A stretch of 64,000 bases of DNA, from NCBI RefSeq assembly GCF_029892425.1, contig NZ_JARXWB010000015.1:155618-219617 (forward strand). Direction: 5' to 3'. The translations under genes were made by a program, and so were the position numbers. Source of the stretch: Bradyrhizobium sp. BR13661 (GTDB taxonomy: Bacteria; Pseudomonadota; Alphaproteobacteria; Rhizobiales; Xanthobacteraceae). The notes beneath the pieces were generated by a model. The model did not search any database. It saw nothing but the letters and a program-made list of their open reading frames with translations, and was not told where the DNA came from. Positions 35,605 through 44,390 of the stretch are shown in pieces (positions within the stretch are counted from its first letter, which is position 1; the number at the start of each line of letters is the position of its first letter).

Positions 35605-38600
35605 TTACCGCGTCATCTTGATCTGCCGCACGACGGGGATCGTCGGCAGTGAGCCGGTGTGATCGGTCTCGTCCTTGGCCTGCGGCGAGGCCGGGGCGCG
35701 TGCGGTGGCGTCGGGGAAGCGCTGCTTCATCTCGCGAAGGAATCCATCGAGCGTGTCGACGCTGGCGGCCAGCTTGGCGATCTCAGCGAATTCGGCGCTG
35801 GAGGCGCCGGCCGGCTTGCTGGCGATGTCGAAGGCGAGCCTGTCAGCGCTCTCGCTCATCAGGGGGGCGTATTTCTCGCGGAAGCGCGACAGACCGATGG
35901 AGTCGTCGGCGAGCGCATAGCCGACTGCGGCGCGGATGATGTCGCTCTTCTCGACCGCATTGAGCGGCTTGAAGTCGCGGAAGCGTTCGCCGTAGTACAG
36001 CTCGACCTGCTCGGCGGACTCGCGCCAGCGTCGCGCCGCCCAGAAGATGTCGGACCGCAGCCGCAGCACCTCCCGTCCCGAGACGTTGGAAACGATATCG
36101 AGCGCGAGATCATGACGGCCGACATCGCTCTGTGCGCGCGCTTCCAGCAGCAGGCGCTGCTGGCGCAACTCGCCGGAGAGGTCGCTGATGCGGCTCGCGC
36201 GCAACGCCGTGATCGCCATGTCGGGCTTGCGATTGGCAAGATAGATCATGGCGAGGCGCGCGGCGACCTGCGCACGCGCAGCGCCTTCGAGGCGGTGGTC
36301 GACCTGGTATTGCAGCAGCTCGGCGGCCTGGTCGAGCAGGTCGATCGAGGCGAGACGATCGGCGAGGCGCCGGATCAGCTCGTCGCCGCGGCGGCCGATC
36401 GGCGTCAGCTCGCGAAACTCGTAGAACATCCCGAGCGCCTCGACCGGCGGCAGCTCGTCGCCCTTGGGGCCCAGGAAGATCTGCGTGAAGAGATCGGACG
36501 CCAGATCCTGCGCCTGACGTGAGGCTTCCGCGTTCGGCTGCAGCCTGGTCGCGGTGCGAGCGGCGGTCAACGCGTCGCGATAGCGGCCGGCCTCGGCATA
36601 CATCTGCGACAGCATCTGCAGCGTCTTGACCTCGATCGAATCGCCGCGCCAGGTCATCGACAGCGTCTCGAGCTCGCGCAGGGCATCTTCCTTGCTGATC
36701 TCGTCACGCTTCTGCCGCAGCGCGACCTCGAGCTGCTTGGCTTCGGCGGCGGCCTGCCGGTCGTTCGAGGCGACCGCTAATTTGTAGTCGTCGAGCGCAT
36801 CCTTGTCGTGGCCGAGTGCTTCGGCGAGACGGCCGCGCAGCACCGCAAAGCCCGGCGCCGCCTCCGGCGACACCCCGACCACCTCGATCTCGCCGCGGCG
36901 CTTGGAGGCACCGGCATAGTCCTTCACCTCGAGCGAGGCGCGCATCGCGTCCATCGTCACGATGCGCTGGATGTCGAGCGGCAGCGAGGCGATGGCGAAT
37001 TCGACGTTCTTGAATTTTTCGCGGGCGTCGGCCCATTTGCCCTGCCGCGCATAGGCGAGCGCCTTCCAGAGCTGGGAATCGTGGCTGTTGCCGATCACGG
37101 GATTGGCGAGATCCTTCAGGCCCTGTGCCGGCCGGCCGATCAGGATGCTGGCGATCGCATGGATGATCAGCGCGTTGCTCTCCTCCTTGTTGAGAGGATC
37201 GGCCAGCATCACCTCGGTCACGGATTTGGCCTCGTGATACATCGCGCGCGACATGTAGAACTGGGCGAGGTCGAGCCGCGGCAGCGAGCGCTGACCCGGC
37301 TCGACCGCCGAGATCGCCGTGATCAGATCGCTCTGGCGCGTCCAGAAATCTTCCGACTGGCCCTTGCGCCAGTTCTCGGGGCTGAAGATCGGCCGCACCG
37401 CAGTCGGCGCCCGCTCGGCCGAGACGTCGACCGGTGACAGCGTCAGGCCGCCCTTCTTGCCGAGAATGACCTTGTCGGCTCCAACCTCGACACCGACCTC
37501 GTCGGAGTTCGGTCGGATCGCGATGCCGTGCGCGGATTCCAGCAGCGAGAGATCGACGAGATCCTGCCGCTTGATGAAGCCGCGGACCGGTCGCTGTGCG
37601 GTGACGACATACAGCATGTCGCCGGCGTCGGGATCGGTGAGCTTGTGCAGCTGGCCGGGATTGGCGAAGGGGATGGCGATGTTGGCAAGCGCAGGATCGG
37701 TGATGTTGCGCGACATCATCAGCGGCAGCGGCGTCGCCTGGATCTTGTCGGCGAGCGTGAGCAGCCAATTGGTCTCCTTGCCGATCTCCTCGCTGGTCAG
37801 CGAATAGACCAGCGGACGGGTGAGACGGATCCGCACCGCCTGCCCTTTCTCGAGCGGCATGCGGCTGACATCGCCGATCATCGCACCGCCCCTGGTGCGG
37901 ATCGCCTCGACGTCGATTGGCTTCGGTGAGTCGAACACCAGCCACACGGTGTCGCCACGGCGGAACGCGGCGGCCGGCGTTGCGACAGCAAGCGGGAACG
38001 TCACGCGCAGGCCGTCGCTATCGCGCCGCGCATCGACGCTGGCGACGGGAGACGGCGGCGCTGCCTGAGCTTCGACCGGCGCAGGCTTGGGCGCTTCTTT
38101 CGGCGCGTCCTTGACCGCTTCCTTGATCGTCTCCTTGGGCTCTTCCTTGACCGGCTCCTTCGCGGCCTCTTTGGGCGCTTCGGCAACCGTCGACTTGGCG
38201 GGCGCGGCGGCCTCCATTGCCGGCAGCGCAGGCTTGGGCGCTTCCGTGACGTGTGGAGCTTCGGTCGAAGTCATCGCCGGCTTTGGCGCTTCGGCGGCCG
38301 GCATCGGGGCGGGTGCTTCCGGCTTCGCTTCGGACTTCGCTTCCGACTTGGCTTCCGACTTGGCTTCCGGCTTCACCTCGATCTTGGCTTCGCGCGCGAT
38401 CGCCTCCGAAGTCGGCGGCTTGATCTCACCATGGGCGTCGTTCGGCTTCGCCGCTGCCGGCTTTTCAGCGGCGGGCGCTCCGTGACCACCGGCTTCGGCC
38501 TTCGCGATCGCGGCTTCAGGCGTCGCGGCCATCTTGCCCTTGTCGGGCTGGAAGGCGATGTCGACGACGTAGTTCTTGTCGTCGCGGAAAGAGTGCACAT

Positions 38601-39399
38601 CGGAATCGCCGATCAGCGCGATCTCGACGCTGGTCGTATCGATGTCGGCCTTCTGCTTGATCGAAGCGACGTTCGGAGGCGCCGCAACGACGGCGTCCGC
38701 AAGGTCGAAATTGAGATTGGCGTTGAAGGCGAGCGTCAGCTTCTGCTCGTTGAGCACGGAGGAGACGCCGACGCCGTCGGGCATCTCGAACACGAAGCGT
38801 ACGAAGGTCGGCTGCACCGAGGCGCGCACGCGGATCGGCGGACGTTTCTTGGTCTCGGCCGCGGCACGCTGGGCGCGCAGCGCACGTTCGGCGGCGCGCG
38901 CACGCTCGGCGAGCTCCTTCACCACGTCCATCGGCAGGCTCGGCGGCGGGCCCTTCCAGCCTTCCGGCAGCAAATCGATGAAGGTGCGCTCGCCGGCATT
39001 CATGGTGTTGACCGTGACGCGCCGCGCCAGCGACAGCCTGATCGCGACGCCGTCGGGATCGCGACGCGCGGAATTGACGTAGTCGGGCGCCCCCTCCGGT
39101 ACGCGATCGACGGGGACGTCGACGGGACGATCGAACCGGATGATGAGAATGGAGCCGGCCGTCGTCACCTCGGAGGGAACGTCCTCGCCGAGCTTGATCA
39201 CGAGACGGGCAAAGCCGCCCGCGGCCGAGAAGCTCGCCTCCCCCCGGATCGGATCAGCCGCATGAGCAACGGTATTAAGGCCGACCAGCGCGCAGGCACC
39301 GAGCAGGACGGCCTTGCGGACATGGCGCGACAGCTCCAGCGCCAAAGCGCGGGCTCGCGACACAAATCCAGCGGCAGCCTCTCGCGCCATTGGCGGCAT
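35605..39399 (-). CDS. Large exported TPR protein of the flagellar operon
   Basis: About 1264 residues. After an N-terminal signal/anchor (KAVLLGACALVGLNTVAHA) come an AMIN-like beta domain (about 30-290: FARLVIKLGEDV, LIIRFDRPVDVPVDR), a Lys/Glu/Ala/Pro-rich linker with KSEA repeats (about 290-440), a second similar beta domain (about 440-660) and a C-terminal array of TPR-like helical repeats (660-1220). It is last in the fliL-fliM-DUF6468-motE unit, 95 bases after motE. A periplasmic motility scaffold, perhaps like the MotC that Rhizobium MotE assists, is inferred from position. Starts at 39390, 39399 (chosen) and GTG 39423 are possible. Confidence 0.7.
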   Translation of the reverse strand: MPPMAREAAAGFVSRARALALELSRHVRKAVLLGACALVGLNTVAHAADPIRGEASFSAAGGFARLVIKLGEDVPSEVTTAGSILIIRFDRPVDVPVDRVPEGAPDYVNSARRDPDGVAIRLSLARRVTVNTMNAGERTFIDLLPEGWKGPPPSLPMDVVKELAERARAAERALRAQRAAAETKKRPPIRVRASVQPTFVRFVFEMPDGVGVSSVLNEQKLTLAFNANLNFDLADAVVAAPPNVASIKQKADIDTTSVEIALIGDSDVHSFRDDKNYVVDIAFQPDKGKMAATPEAAIAKAEAGGHGAPAAEKPAAAKPNDAHGEIKPPTSEAIAREAKIEVKPEAKSEAKSEAKSEAKPEAPAPMPAAEAPKPAMTSTEAPHVTEAPKPALPAMEAAAPAKSTVAEAPKEAAKEPVKEEPKETIKEAVKDAPKEAPKPAPVEAQAAPPSPVASVDARRDSDGLRVTFPLAVATPAAAFRRGDTVWLVFDSPKPIDVEAIRTRGGAMIGDVSRMPLEKGQAVRIRLTRPLVYSLTSEEIGKETNWLLTLADKIQATPLPLMMSRNITDPALANIAIPFANPGQLHKLTDPDAGDMLYVVTAQRPVRGFIKRQDLVDLSLLESAHGIAIRPNSDEVGVEVGADKVILGKKGGLTLSPVDVSAERAPTAVRPIFSPENWRKGQSEDFWTRQSDLITAISAVEPGQRSLPRLDLAQFYMSRAMYHEAKSVTEVMLADPLNKEESNALIIHAIASILIGRPAQGLKDLANPVIGNSHDSQLWKALAYARQGKWADAREKFKNVEFAIASLPLDIQRIVTMDAMRASLEVKDYAGASKRRGEIEVVGVSPEAAPGFAVLRGRLAEALGHDKDALDDYKLAVASNDRQAAAEAKQLEVALRQKRDEISKEDALRELETLSMTWRGDSIEVKTLQMLSQMYAEAGRYRDALTAARTATRLQPNAEASRQAQDLASDLFTQIFLGPKGDELPPVEALGMFYEFRELTPIGRRGDELIRRLADRLASIDLLDQAAELLQYQVDHRLEGAARAQVAARLAMIYLANRKPDMAITALRASRISDLSGELRQQRLLLEARAQSDVGRHDLALDIVSNVSGREVLRLRSDIFWAARRWRESAEQVELYYGERFRDFKPLNAVEKSDIIRAAVGYALADDSIGLSRFREKYAPLMSESADRLAFDIASKPAGASSAEFAEIAKLAASVDTLDGFLREMKQRFPDATARAPASPQAKDETDHTGSLPTIPVVRQIKMTR

Positions 39400-39494
39400 T
39401 TCTTCCGGTCCGACAAGGTCCACGCCGGCACTGGTGCCGGCCCATGCCCTCGAATGTAGGTTTTCGCAATTAAGGACTTCTTAAGTATGAGCCC

Positions 39495-40256
39495 TCAATT
39501 CGGCTTTTGCGTCGGCTTGCCGTCGATCTTGGGGAGATCCCCGGCGGAAGCAGCCTGATCGCCGCCCCCATTGGCACGGCGTGCCATCTCGACGGTGAGC
39601 CGCTCGGCAGCTTCCGACGACATCAGCCCGAGGATGTCGGACATCTTCCGGGGGGCGATCGCCGAGGCGATCTCGATCAGCACGCCCATCTCGAGCCGGT
39701 CGAACACCCGCGCGGCGTCCTTGGGCTTCATGCCCTCATACATGGTCACGAGGCCCTTCAAGCGCTGAGCCTCCGCGGCCTTCTGCTCGGCCTGGGTCGC
39801 GCTGATGCGGGATTCCACCGCCTTCATCTCCTCGACCTTGCCTTCGATACGCTTCTCCGCCGACTTCAACAGGCTCTCGCGGATGTCGATCTCGCGCTGG
39901 CGGGCCTCGATCTCCTGGCGGCGCGATTGCAGCCGTTCCAGAATCGCACGCTCCGAGGCCGAGACCTGCGGCTGGGACTCGTCCATCTTGACCGGCGTGC
40001 CCTCGGGCTTGCTCTCGGGAGCAGCCGGCTTCGGCGCTTCCTTCGGCTCGCCATGGGTCGAGCCGGTGATGTCGGGGTCCTCTCGCCCGGTCGGGAAATT
40101 CAGATTCTCCTGTGCCCAGGACTTCTTCGCGCTGTTCGGCTGGTAGTCGAACACATAGCCGCCATTGATCACGAGCCCCGCCACTTTCAGCGTGGCGAGA
40201 CCTGCGACCGCAACCAGAACGACCGGAATGACGCGGATGTTACGAAAGGACTTCAT
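39495..40256 (-). CDS. motE: MotE-type flagellar motility protein
   Basis: A 253-residue protein: an N-terminal membrane helix (VIPVVLVAVAGLATLKVAGLV), a long coiled coil (about 100-170: QEIEARQREIDIRESLLKSAEKRI) and a C-terminal MgtE-N-like helical domain (VTMYEGMKPKDAARVFDRLE, IAPRKMSDILGLMS). In Sinorhizobium MotE is a periplasmic chaperone of MotC. It follows the DUF6468-like gene by 9 bases. Symbol given on family resemblance. Confidence 0.78.
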   Translation of the reverse strand: MKSFRNIRVIPVVLVAVAGLATLKVAGLVINGGYVFDYQPNSAKKSWAQENLNFPTGREDPDITGSTHGEPKEAPKPAAPESKPEGTPVKMDESQPQVSASERAILERLQSRRQEIEARQREIDIRESLLKSAEKRIEGKVEEMKAVESRISATQAEQKAAEAQRLKGLVTMYEGMKPKDAARVFDRLEMGVLIEIASAIAPRKMSDILGLMSSEAAERLTVEMARRANGGGDQAASAGDLPKIDGKPTQKPN

Positions 40257-40265
40257 ACCCTGACT

Positions 40266-40712
40266 TTATGCGGCGAGACCGTTGGACCGTCGGCGTTCGG
40301 AGAAGGCTTCGGCGGCGGCGGCCACCGCCTTCGCAGGCGACGGCTTGGCGACCGGGGCAGCGGCAGCTTCCGGATTCGTCACCGGACGCGCCGCAATCGC
40401 GATCTTGGAGAGCCGACGCACCACGTTGTCGGCTTCGCCGAGCTGCTTGTAGAGCTGATCGGACATCTGCGTGGCGGCCGCGAGCTGGCTGCCGAGGTTC
40501 TCGTTGACGTCGCGGACCGCGAGCTTGAGCCCGCCGATCGCGCGCTCGGCGATCTCGGTTGCGGTGATCAGCTCGCCGATCACGGCCTTCAGCGAATGCT
40601 CGTCCGCCTTGAGCCGCGTCAGCCGCTTGTTGAGCAGGATGCAGTAGCCGATCGTGAGCATCAGCAGAATGGCCACCAGCGTCTCGATCGCCATTCCTAG
40701 GGAGTGGTTCAT
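40266..40712 (-). CDS. DUF6468-like membrane protein between fliM and motE
   Basis: A 148-residue protein with a single N-terminal membrane helix (IETLVAILLMLTIGYCILLN), a helical segment (LKAVIGELITATEIAERAIGGL) and an Ala/Pro-rich tail. Its ATG (40712) overlaps the fliM stop by four bases, so it is translationally coupled to fliM. Such genes recur next to fliM in alphaproteobacteria; the role is unknown, most likely motor or switch related. Confidence 0.75.
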   Translation of the reverse strand: MNHSLGMAIETLVAILLMLTIGYCILLNKRLTRLKADEHSLKAVIGELITATEIAERAIGGLKLAVRDVNENLGSQLAAATQMSDQLYKQLGEADNVVRRLSKIAIAARPVTNPEAAAAPVAKPSPAKAVAAAAEAFSERRRSNGLAA

Positions 40713-41911
40713 GGGGCCTCCATCAGCTTGTTCTGTTCGTCCACCTTCTCGAACATCGCAAGTGTCGTACTTGGCTTGCGCAAGGGTTTCGTCACGCGGA
40801 TCGCGACGCGGTCGCCGACCCGGCCCATCCGGCCTTCGCTTATCGTGACGTCGCCGCAACGCACGGTGACGTTGGCATCCGCGCGCATATCGAGCGGCAG
40901 GGTGTCGCCGACCTTGAGCCGCATCAGCTGCTTGAGCGGAATGTCGGCCTCGTAGAGCACGGCATCGACGGAAATCTCGGCCTGCACGATCTCGGTGGCG
41001 AAATGGCCTTCCCAGATCGGATCACGGCCGAACTTTTCGCCCATGAACATCTGGAGCAGAACGGGCCGGATCGGCTCGATCGTCGCGTAGGGAAGCAGCA
41101 GCTCGATATTGCCGCCGCGGTCTTCCATGTCGATGCGCAGGCGCACCAGGATCGCGGCGTTGGCGGGACGGCTGATCGCGGCGAAGCGCGGATTGGTTTC
41201 GAGCCGGTCGATCGTGAAGGTCACCGGCGACAGCGGCCGGAATGCCTGCTCGGCATCGGCCATGACCACTTCGACCAGGCGCTTGACCAGCTCGGTCTCG
41301 ATCGTGGTATAGGGCCGGCCCTCGATGCGCAGCTGGCTGGAGCCGCGGCGGCCGCCGAGCAGCACGTCGATCATCGAGTAGATCAGGCTGGAATCCACCA
41401 CCGCCATGCCGAAATTGTCCCACTCTTCGGCCTTGAAGACGGTGAGGACGGCGGGCAGCGGGATCGAGTTCATGTAATCGCCGAAGCGCACCGAGGTGAT
41501 GCGATCGAGCGAGACTTCGACGTTGTCGGACGTGAAATTGCGCAAGGAGGTCGTCAACAACCGCACCAGGCGGTCGAAGACGATTTCGAGCATCGGCAGG
41601 CGCTCGTAGGAGACCATCGCCGAATCGATGATCGCGCGGATGCCGCTGTGGTCGTCGAGCGTGACGTCGCCGACGGTAAAGCCGAGGAGATTGTCGATCT
41701 CCTCTTGCGACAGCACCCGCTCGCCGGAGTTCTTGCCGGTGCCGAGATCGCGGCTCCCGTCCTCGACCATGGCCGCCCATTGCAGGGCCATGGTCTCCGA
41801 GAGTTCGTTTTCGGCAGCGGCCTTCGCGGCCTCCGCGGGATCCTCGGAATCGAGCGACGCCTCCCATTGGGCGGCAATCGCATCCTGGTCCATTTGCTCG
41901 TTGCCGGCCAT
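40709..41911 (-). CDS. fliM: Flagellar motor switch protein FliM
   Basis: A 400-residue C-ring protein. The CheY-binding peptide is at residues 67-76 (LSQEEIDNLL), not at the extreme N-terminus as in enterics, and is preceded by an acidic extension with DQDAIAAQWEASLDSE. The middle domain has MLEIVFDRLVRLLTTSLRN, and the C-terminal SPOA domain has LPLDMRADANVTVRCGDV. The gene follows fliL by 30 bases and overlaps the next gene. Confidence 0.95.
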   Translation of the reverse strand: MAGNEQMDQDAIAAQWEASLDSEDPAEAAKAAAENELSETMALQWAAMVEDGSRDLGTGKNSGERVLSQEEIDNLLGFTVGDVTLDDHSGIRAIIDSAMVSYERLPMLEIVFDRLVRLLTTSLRNFTSDNVEVSLDRITSVRFGDYMNSIPLPAVLTVFKAEEWDNFGMAVVDSSLIYSMIDVLLGGRRGSSQLRIEGRPYTTIETELVKRLVEVVMADAEQAFRPLSPVTFTIDRLETNPRFAAISRPANAAILVRLRIDMEDRGGNIELLLPYATIEPIRPVLLQMFMGEKFGRDPIWEGHFATEIVQAEISVDAVLYEADIPLKQLMRLKVGDTLPLDMRADANVTVRCGDVTISEGRMGRVGDRVAIRVTKPLRKPSTTLAMFEKVDEQNKLMEAP

Positions 41912-41941
41912 GACGCTAGCCCGTTGCCTTCCGCAGCATCC

Positions 41942-42433
41942 TCACTGGAGCACGACTTCCTTGAACAGCACCGCGCTGACCTGGATCGGCGCGACCGCGG
42001 CGTTGACGCGCTTGGTCAGCTCTTCCTTGAGGCGGAAGATGCCGGCGGAGCCGTTGAGGTCCGAGGAGCGGAGCTCGCGCACATAGGTCTGGAAGATGTC
42101 GGTGACGCGCGGCATCGACGGCTTGATCGCCTCGATCTGCTTCTCTTCCTTCAGCTCGAGCACGATCTTGAGCTTGAGATATTGCACGCGCTCGCCGGGT
42201 GCACCGGCGAGGTTGACCATCATGTCGGGCACGTCGACGAAGGCCGGCGGCTTCGGCGGGGGCGCCGCTTCGGCATGATGCTCTTCGTCGCCATGACGGA
42301 AGAACAGGAACCAGGTCGCGGCACCGCCGCCGAGCAGGACCAGCGCGCCGACGACGATCAGGATCAGCTTGAACTTGCTCTTGGGGGCAGCGGCTTCCGC
42401 GCCTGCGCCGCCTTCCGCTTCATTCTCTGCCAT
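41942..42433 (-). CDS. fliL: Flagellar stator-associated protein FliL
   Basis: A 163-residue protein with an N-terminal cytoplasmic segment, one membrane helix (LILIVVGALVLLGGGAATWF) and a periplasmic FliL domain (MMVNLAGAPGERVQYLKLKI, RVNAAVAPIQVSAVLFKEVVLQ). FliL rings surround stator units. First gene of the leftward unit fliL-fliM-DUF6468-motE-TPR; the 386-base divergent region upstream holds repeats and promoter motifs shared with flgF. Confidence 0.93.
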   Translation of the reverse strand: MAENEAEGGAGAEAAAPKSKFKLILIVVGALVLLGGGAATWFLFFRHGDEEHHAEAAPPPKPPAFVDVPDMMVNLAGAPGERVQYLKLKIVLELKEEKQIEAIKPSMPRVTDIFQTYVRELRSSDLNGSAGIFRLKEELTKRVNAAVAPIQVSAVLFKEVVLQ

Positions 42434-42554
42434 GATCGTCCGGGCTCGCTCGTCTCATAAAGGGTCGAAAGAGCGCAGCCTTCTGGCAGACAGTGACGCG
42501 ATACAAATGCCCCAGCGCAAAGCGCTCCTCTTCACTGCAAACGCTACGGTAATA

Positions 42555-42630
42555 ATGGTTAACGGAACCTTTCGATTGGGCTTCCACTAGGAAAAATCTG
42601 CCGGGCAAACATGGCTAACAGAACCTTTCT
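42555..42630. repeat. Pair of 20-bp direct repeats in the fliL/flgF control region
   Basis: ATGGTTAACGGAACCTTTCG (42555-42574) and ATGGCTAACAGAACCTTTCT (42611-42630) agree at 17 of 20 positions, 56 bases apart. Each begins with a CtrA-type ATGG(T/C)TAAC. Between them lies GGAA-AAATC-TGCC (42590-42602), the ftr-like palindrome with one mismatch. The arrangement sits between divergent fliL and flgF. Confidence 0.7.
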
Positions 42631-42689
42631 GCCCCCAGCTTTTGCCTCCGCAAAATCCATAACCGACTGTAATCACAAATCTTTCCGAG

Positions 42690-42706
42690 TTGGCACGGCT
42701 TTCGCT
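42690..42706 (+). promoter_or_regulatory. Sigma54-like promoter of flgF
   Basis: TTGGCAC-GGCTT-TCGCT matches the -24/-12 pattern TTGGCAC-N5-TTGCW except for one base in the -12 box. The same variant occurs ahead of flgI (51579-51595). It lies about 114 bases upstream of flgF with the ftr-like palindrome 90 bases further up, an enhancer-like position. Confidence 0.65.
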
Positions 42707-42819
42707 AAGAGAGGGTCGAGACCGAACGGTTTGGGAGAACCTGACGGCCTCTTTCACGGGATCGGCCAAGGCGCTTGGGAGAGCGAAATGGCTGAGCTCA
42801 CTCGAGGGGAGATTGACCG

Positions 42820-43581
42820 ATGCAGAATGCGCTTCTGATCGGATTGTCACGGCAGATGACGTTGGAGCGGCAGATGGATGTCATCGCCAACAACGTCGCC
42901 AATGCCAACACCAACGGCTTCAAGGCCGACCATTCGCTGTTCGAGGAATATCTGAACTCGAACGCGCATGAGGACAATTTCGTCGGCTCCGATCGCCGGG
43001 TCTCCTATGTGCAGGACCGCGGCACCTACCGCGACGTCGGCCAGGGGCCGATGGAGGCGACCAACAACCCGCTCGACATGGCGATCAGCGGCAACGCGTT
43101 CTTCGCCGTGCAGGCCAACGGCGCCGAGCGTTACACCCGCGACGGTAAGTTCGCCCTCAGCAGCACCGGACAGCTGATGACCTCCGACGGCAATCTCGTG
43201 CTCGGCACCGGCGGCCCGATCGTGTTCCAGCCGACCGACCATGACGTCAATGTCGCTCCCGACGGCACCGTGACCGTGCTCGAGGGCACGGCCAAGACCG
43301 ACTCGATCCGCGGCAAGATCAAGATGGTGACGTTCGACGATCCGGCCAAGCTGACCAAGCTCGGCGCCAATCTCTACGCCGCCGGCTCCGCCAACCAGCA
43401 GACCGACAGCAAGTCCACGCTGCAGCAGGGCTACGTCGAGAAGTCGAACGTGAACTCGGTCGGCGAGATGAGCCGCATGGTCGAGGTGATGCGCAGCTAC
43501 ACCGCGATCGCCAACCTGCTGCAGCAGCAGAGCGACATGCACAAATCGGCGATCGAAAAGCTCGCCGACGTTCCGGCCTGA
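42820..43581 (+). CDS. flgF: Proximal rod protein FlgF
   Basis: A 253-residue rod protein: LIGLSRQMTLERQMDVIANN with NVANANTNGFKAD at the N-terminus, NPLDMAISGNAFFAV in the middle and NVNSVGEMSRMVEVMRSYT at the C-terminus. First of flgF-flgG-flgA-flgH. GAGGGGAGATTGACC precedes the ATG. Length fits FlgF, not the longer hook protein. Confidence 0.94.
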   Translation: MQNALLIGLSRQMTLERQMDVIANNVANANTNGFKADHSLFEEYLNSNAHEDNFVGSDRRVSYVQDRGTYRDVGQGPMEATNNPLDMAISGNAFFAVQANGAERYTRDGKFALSSTGQLMTSDGNLVLGTGGPIVFQPTDHDVNVAPDGTVTVLEGTAKTDSIRGKIKMVTFDDPAKLTKLGANLYAAGSANQQTDSKSTLQQGYVEKSNVNSVGEMSRMVEVMRSYTAIANLLQQQSDMHKSAIEKLADVPA

Positions 43582-43597
43582 TTGAGGGAGAACTGAC

Positions 43598-44386
43598 ATG
43601 CAGGCGCTTCACACCGCAGCGACCGGAATGGCGGCACAGGAACTGAACGTTCAGGTGATCTCCAACAACATCGCCAACCTGCGCACCACCGGCTTCAAGA
43701 AGCAGACGGCGGCGTTCCAGGACCTGATCTACGAGCACATCCGCCGCGTCGGCGCGCAAGCCTCGGACCAGGGCACCATCCTGCCGGTCGGCGTCGACAT
43801 CGGCGGCGGCGTCAAGACCGTCGGCACGCCGCGCAGCATGACGCAGGGCACGCTGTCGCAGACCGGCAACGACCTCGACCTCGCGATCTCGGGTGAAGGC
43901 TTCTTCAAGATCCTGATGCCCGACGGCACCTACCAGTACACCCGTGACGGCACCTTCCAGATGGACAATCAGGGCCGCGTCGTCACCGCGGGCGGCAACC
44001 CGGTGCAGCCGACCATCACGATCCCGAACAACGCCTCGGGCATCACCGTCAACGAGCAGGGCCAGGTGACCGTGACGCTGCCGGGCTCGTCGAGCAACAC
44101 CGTTCTCGGCCAGATCGGCGTGACCCGTTTCATCAACAAGGCGGGCCTGCAGCCGGTCGGCAGCAACCAGTTCGTCGAGACGACGTCGTCGGGCACGCCG
44201 CAGGACGGCACCGCGAACTCCGAAGGCTACGGCAAGATCACGCAAGGCAGCCTCGAACAGGCCAATGTCGACGTCGTGTCGGAAATGAGCGACCTGATCG
44301 CGGCGCAGCGCGCCTACGAGATGAACGCCAAGGTCATCAGCGCCGCCGACCAGATGATGCAATCGACCACGGCGCTGTTCCGCTGA
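43598..44386 (+). CDS. flgG: Distal rod protein FlgG
   Basis: A 262-residue distal rod protein: MQALHTAATGMAAQELNVQ with NNIANLRTTGFKKQ, then NDLDLAISGEGFFKI and ANVDVVSEMSDLIAAQRAYE. Starts 16 bases after flgF with GAGGGAG ahead. Confidence 0.97.
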   Translation: MQALHTAATGMAAQELNVQVISNNIANLRTTGFKKQTAAFQDLIYEHIRRVGAQASDQGTILPVGVDIGGGVKTVGTPRSMTQGTLSQTGNDLDLAISGEGFFKILMPDGTYQYTRDGTFQMDNQGRVVTAGGNPVQPTITIPNNASGITVNEQGQVTVTLPGSSSNTVLGQIGVTRFINKAGLQPVGSNQFVETTSSGTPQDGTANSEGYGKITQGSLEQANVDVVSEMSDLIAAQRAYEMNAKVISAADQMMQSTTALFR

Positions 44387-44390
44387 GATA

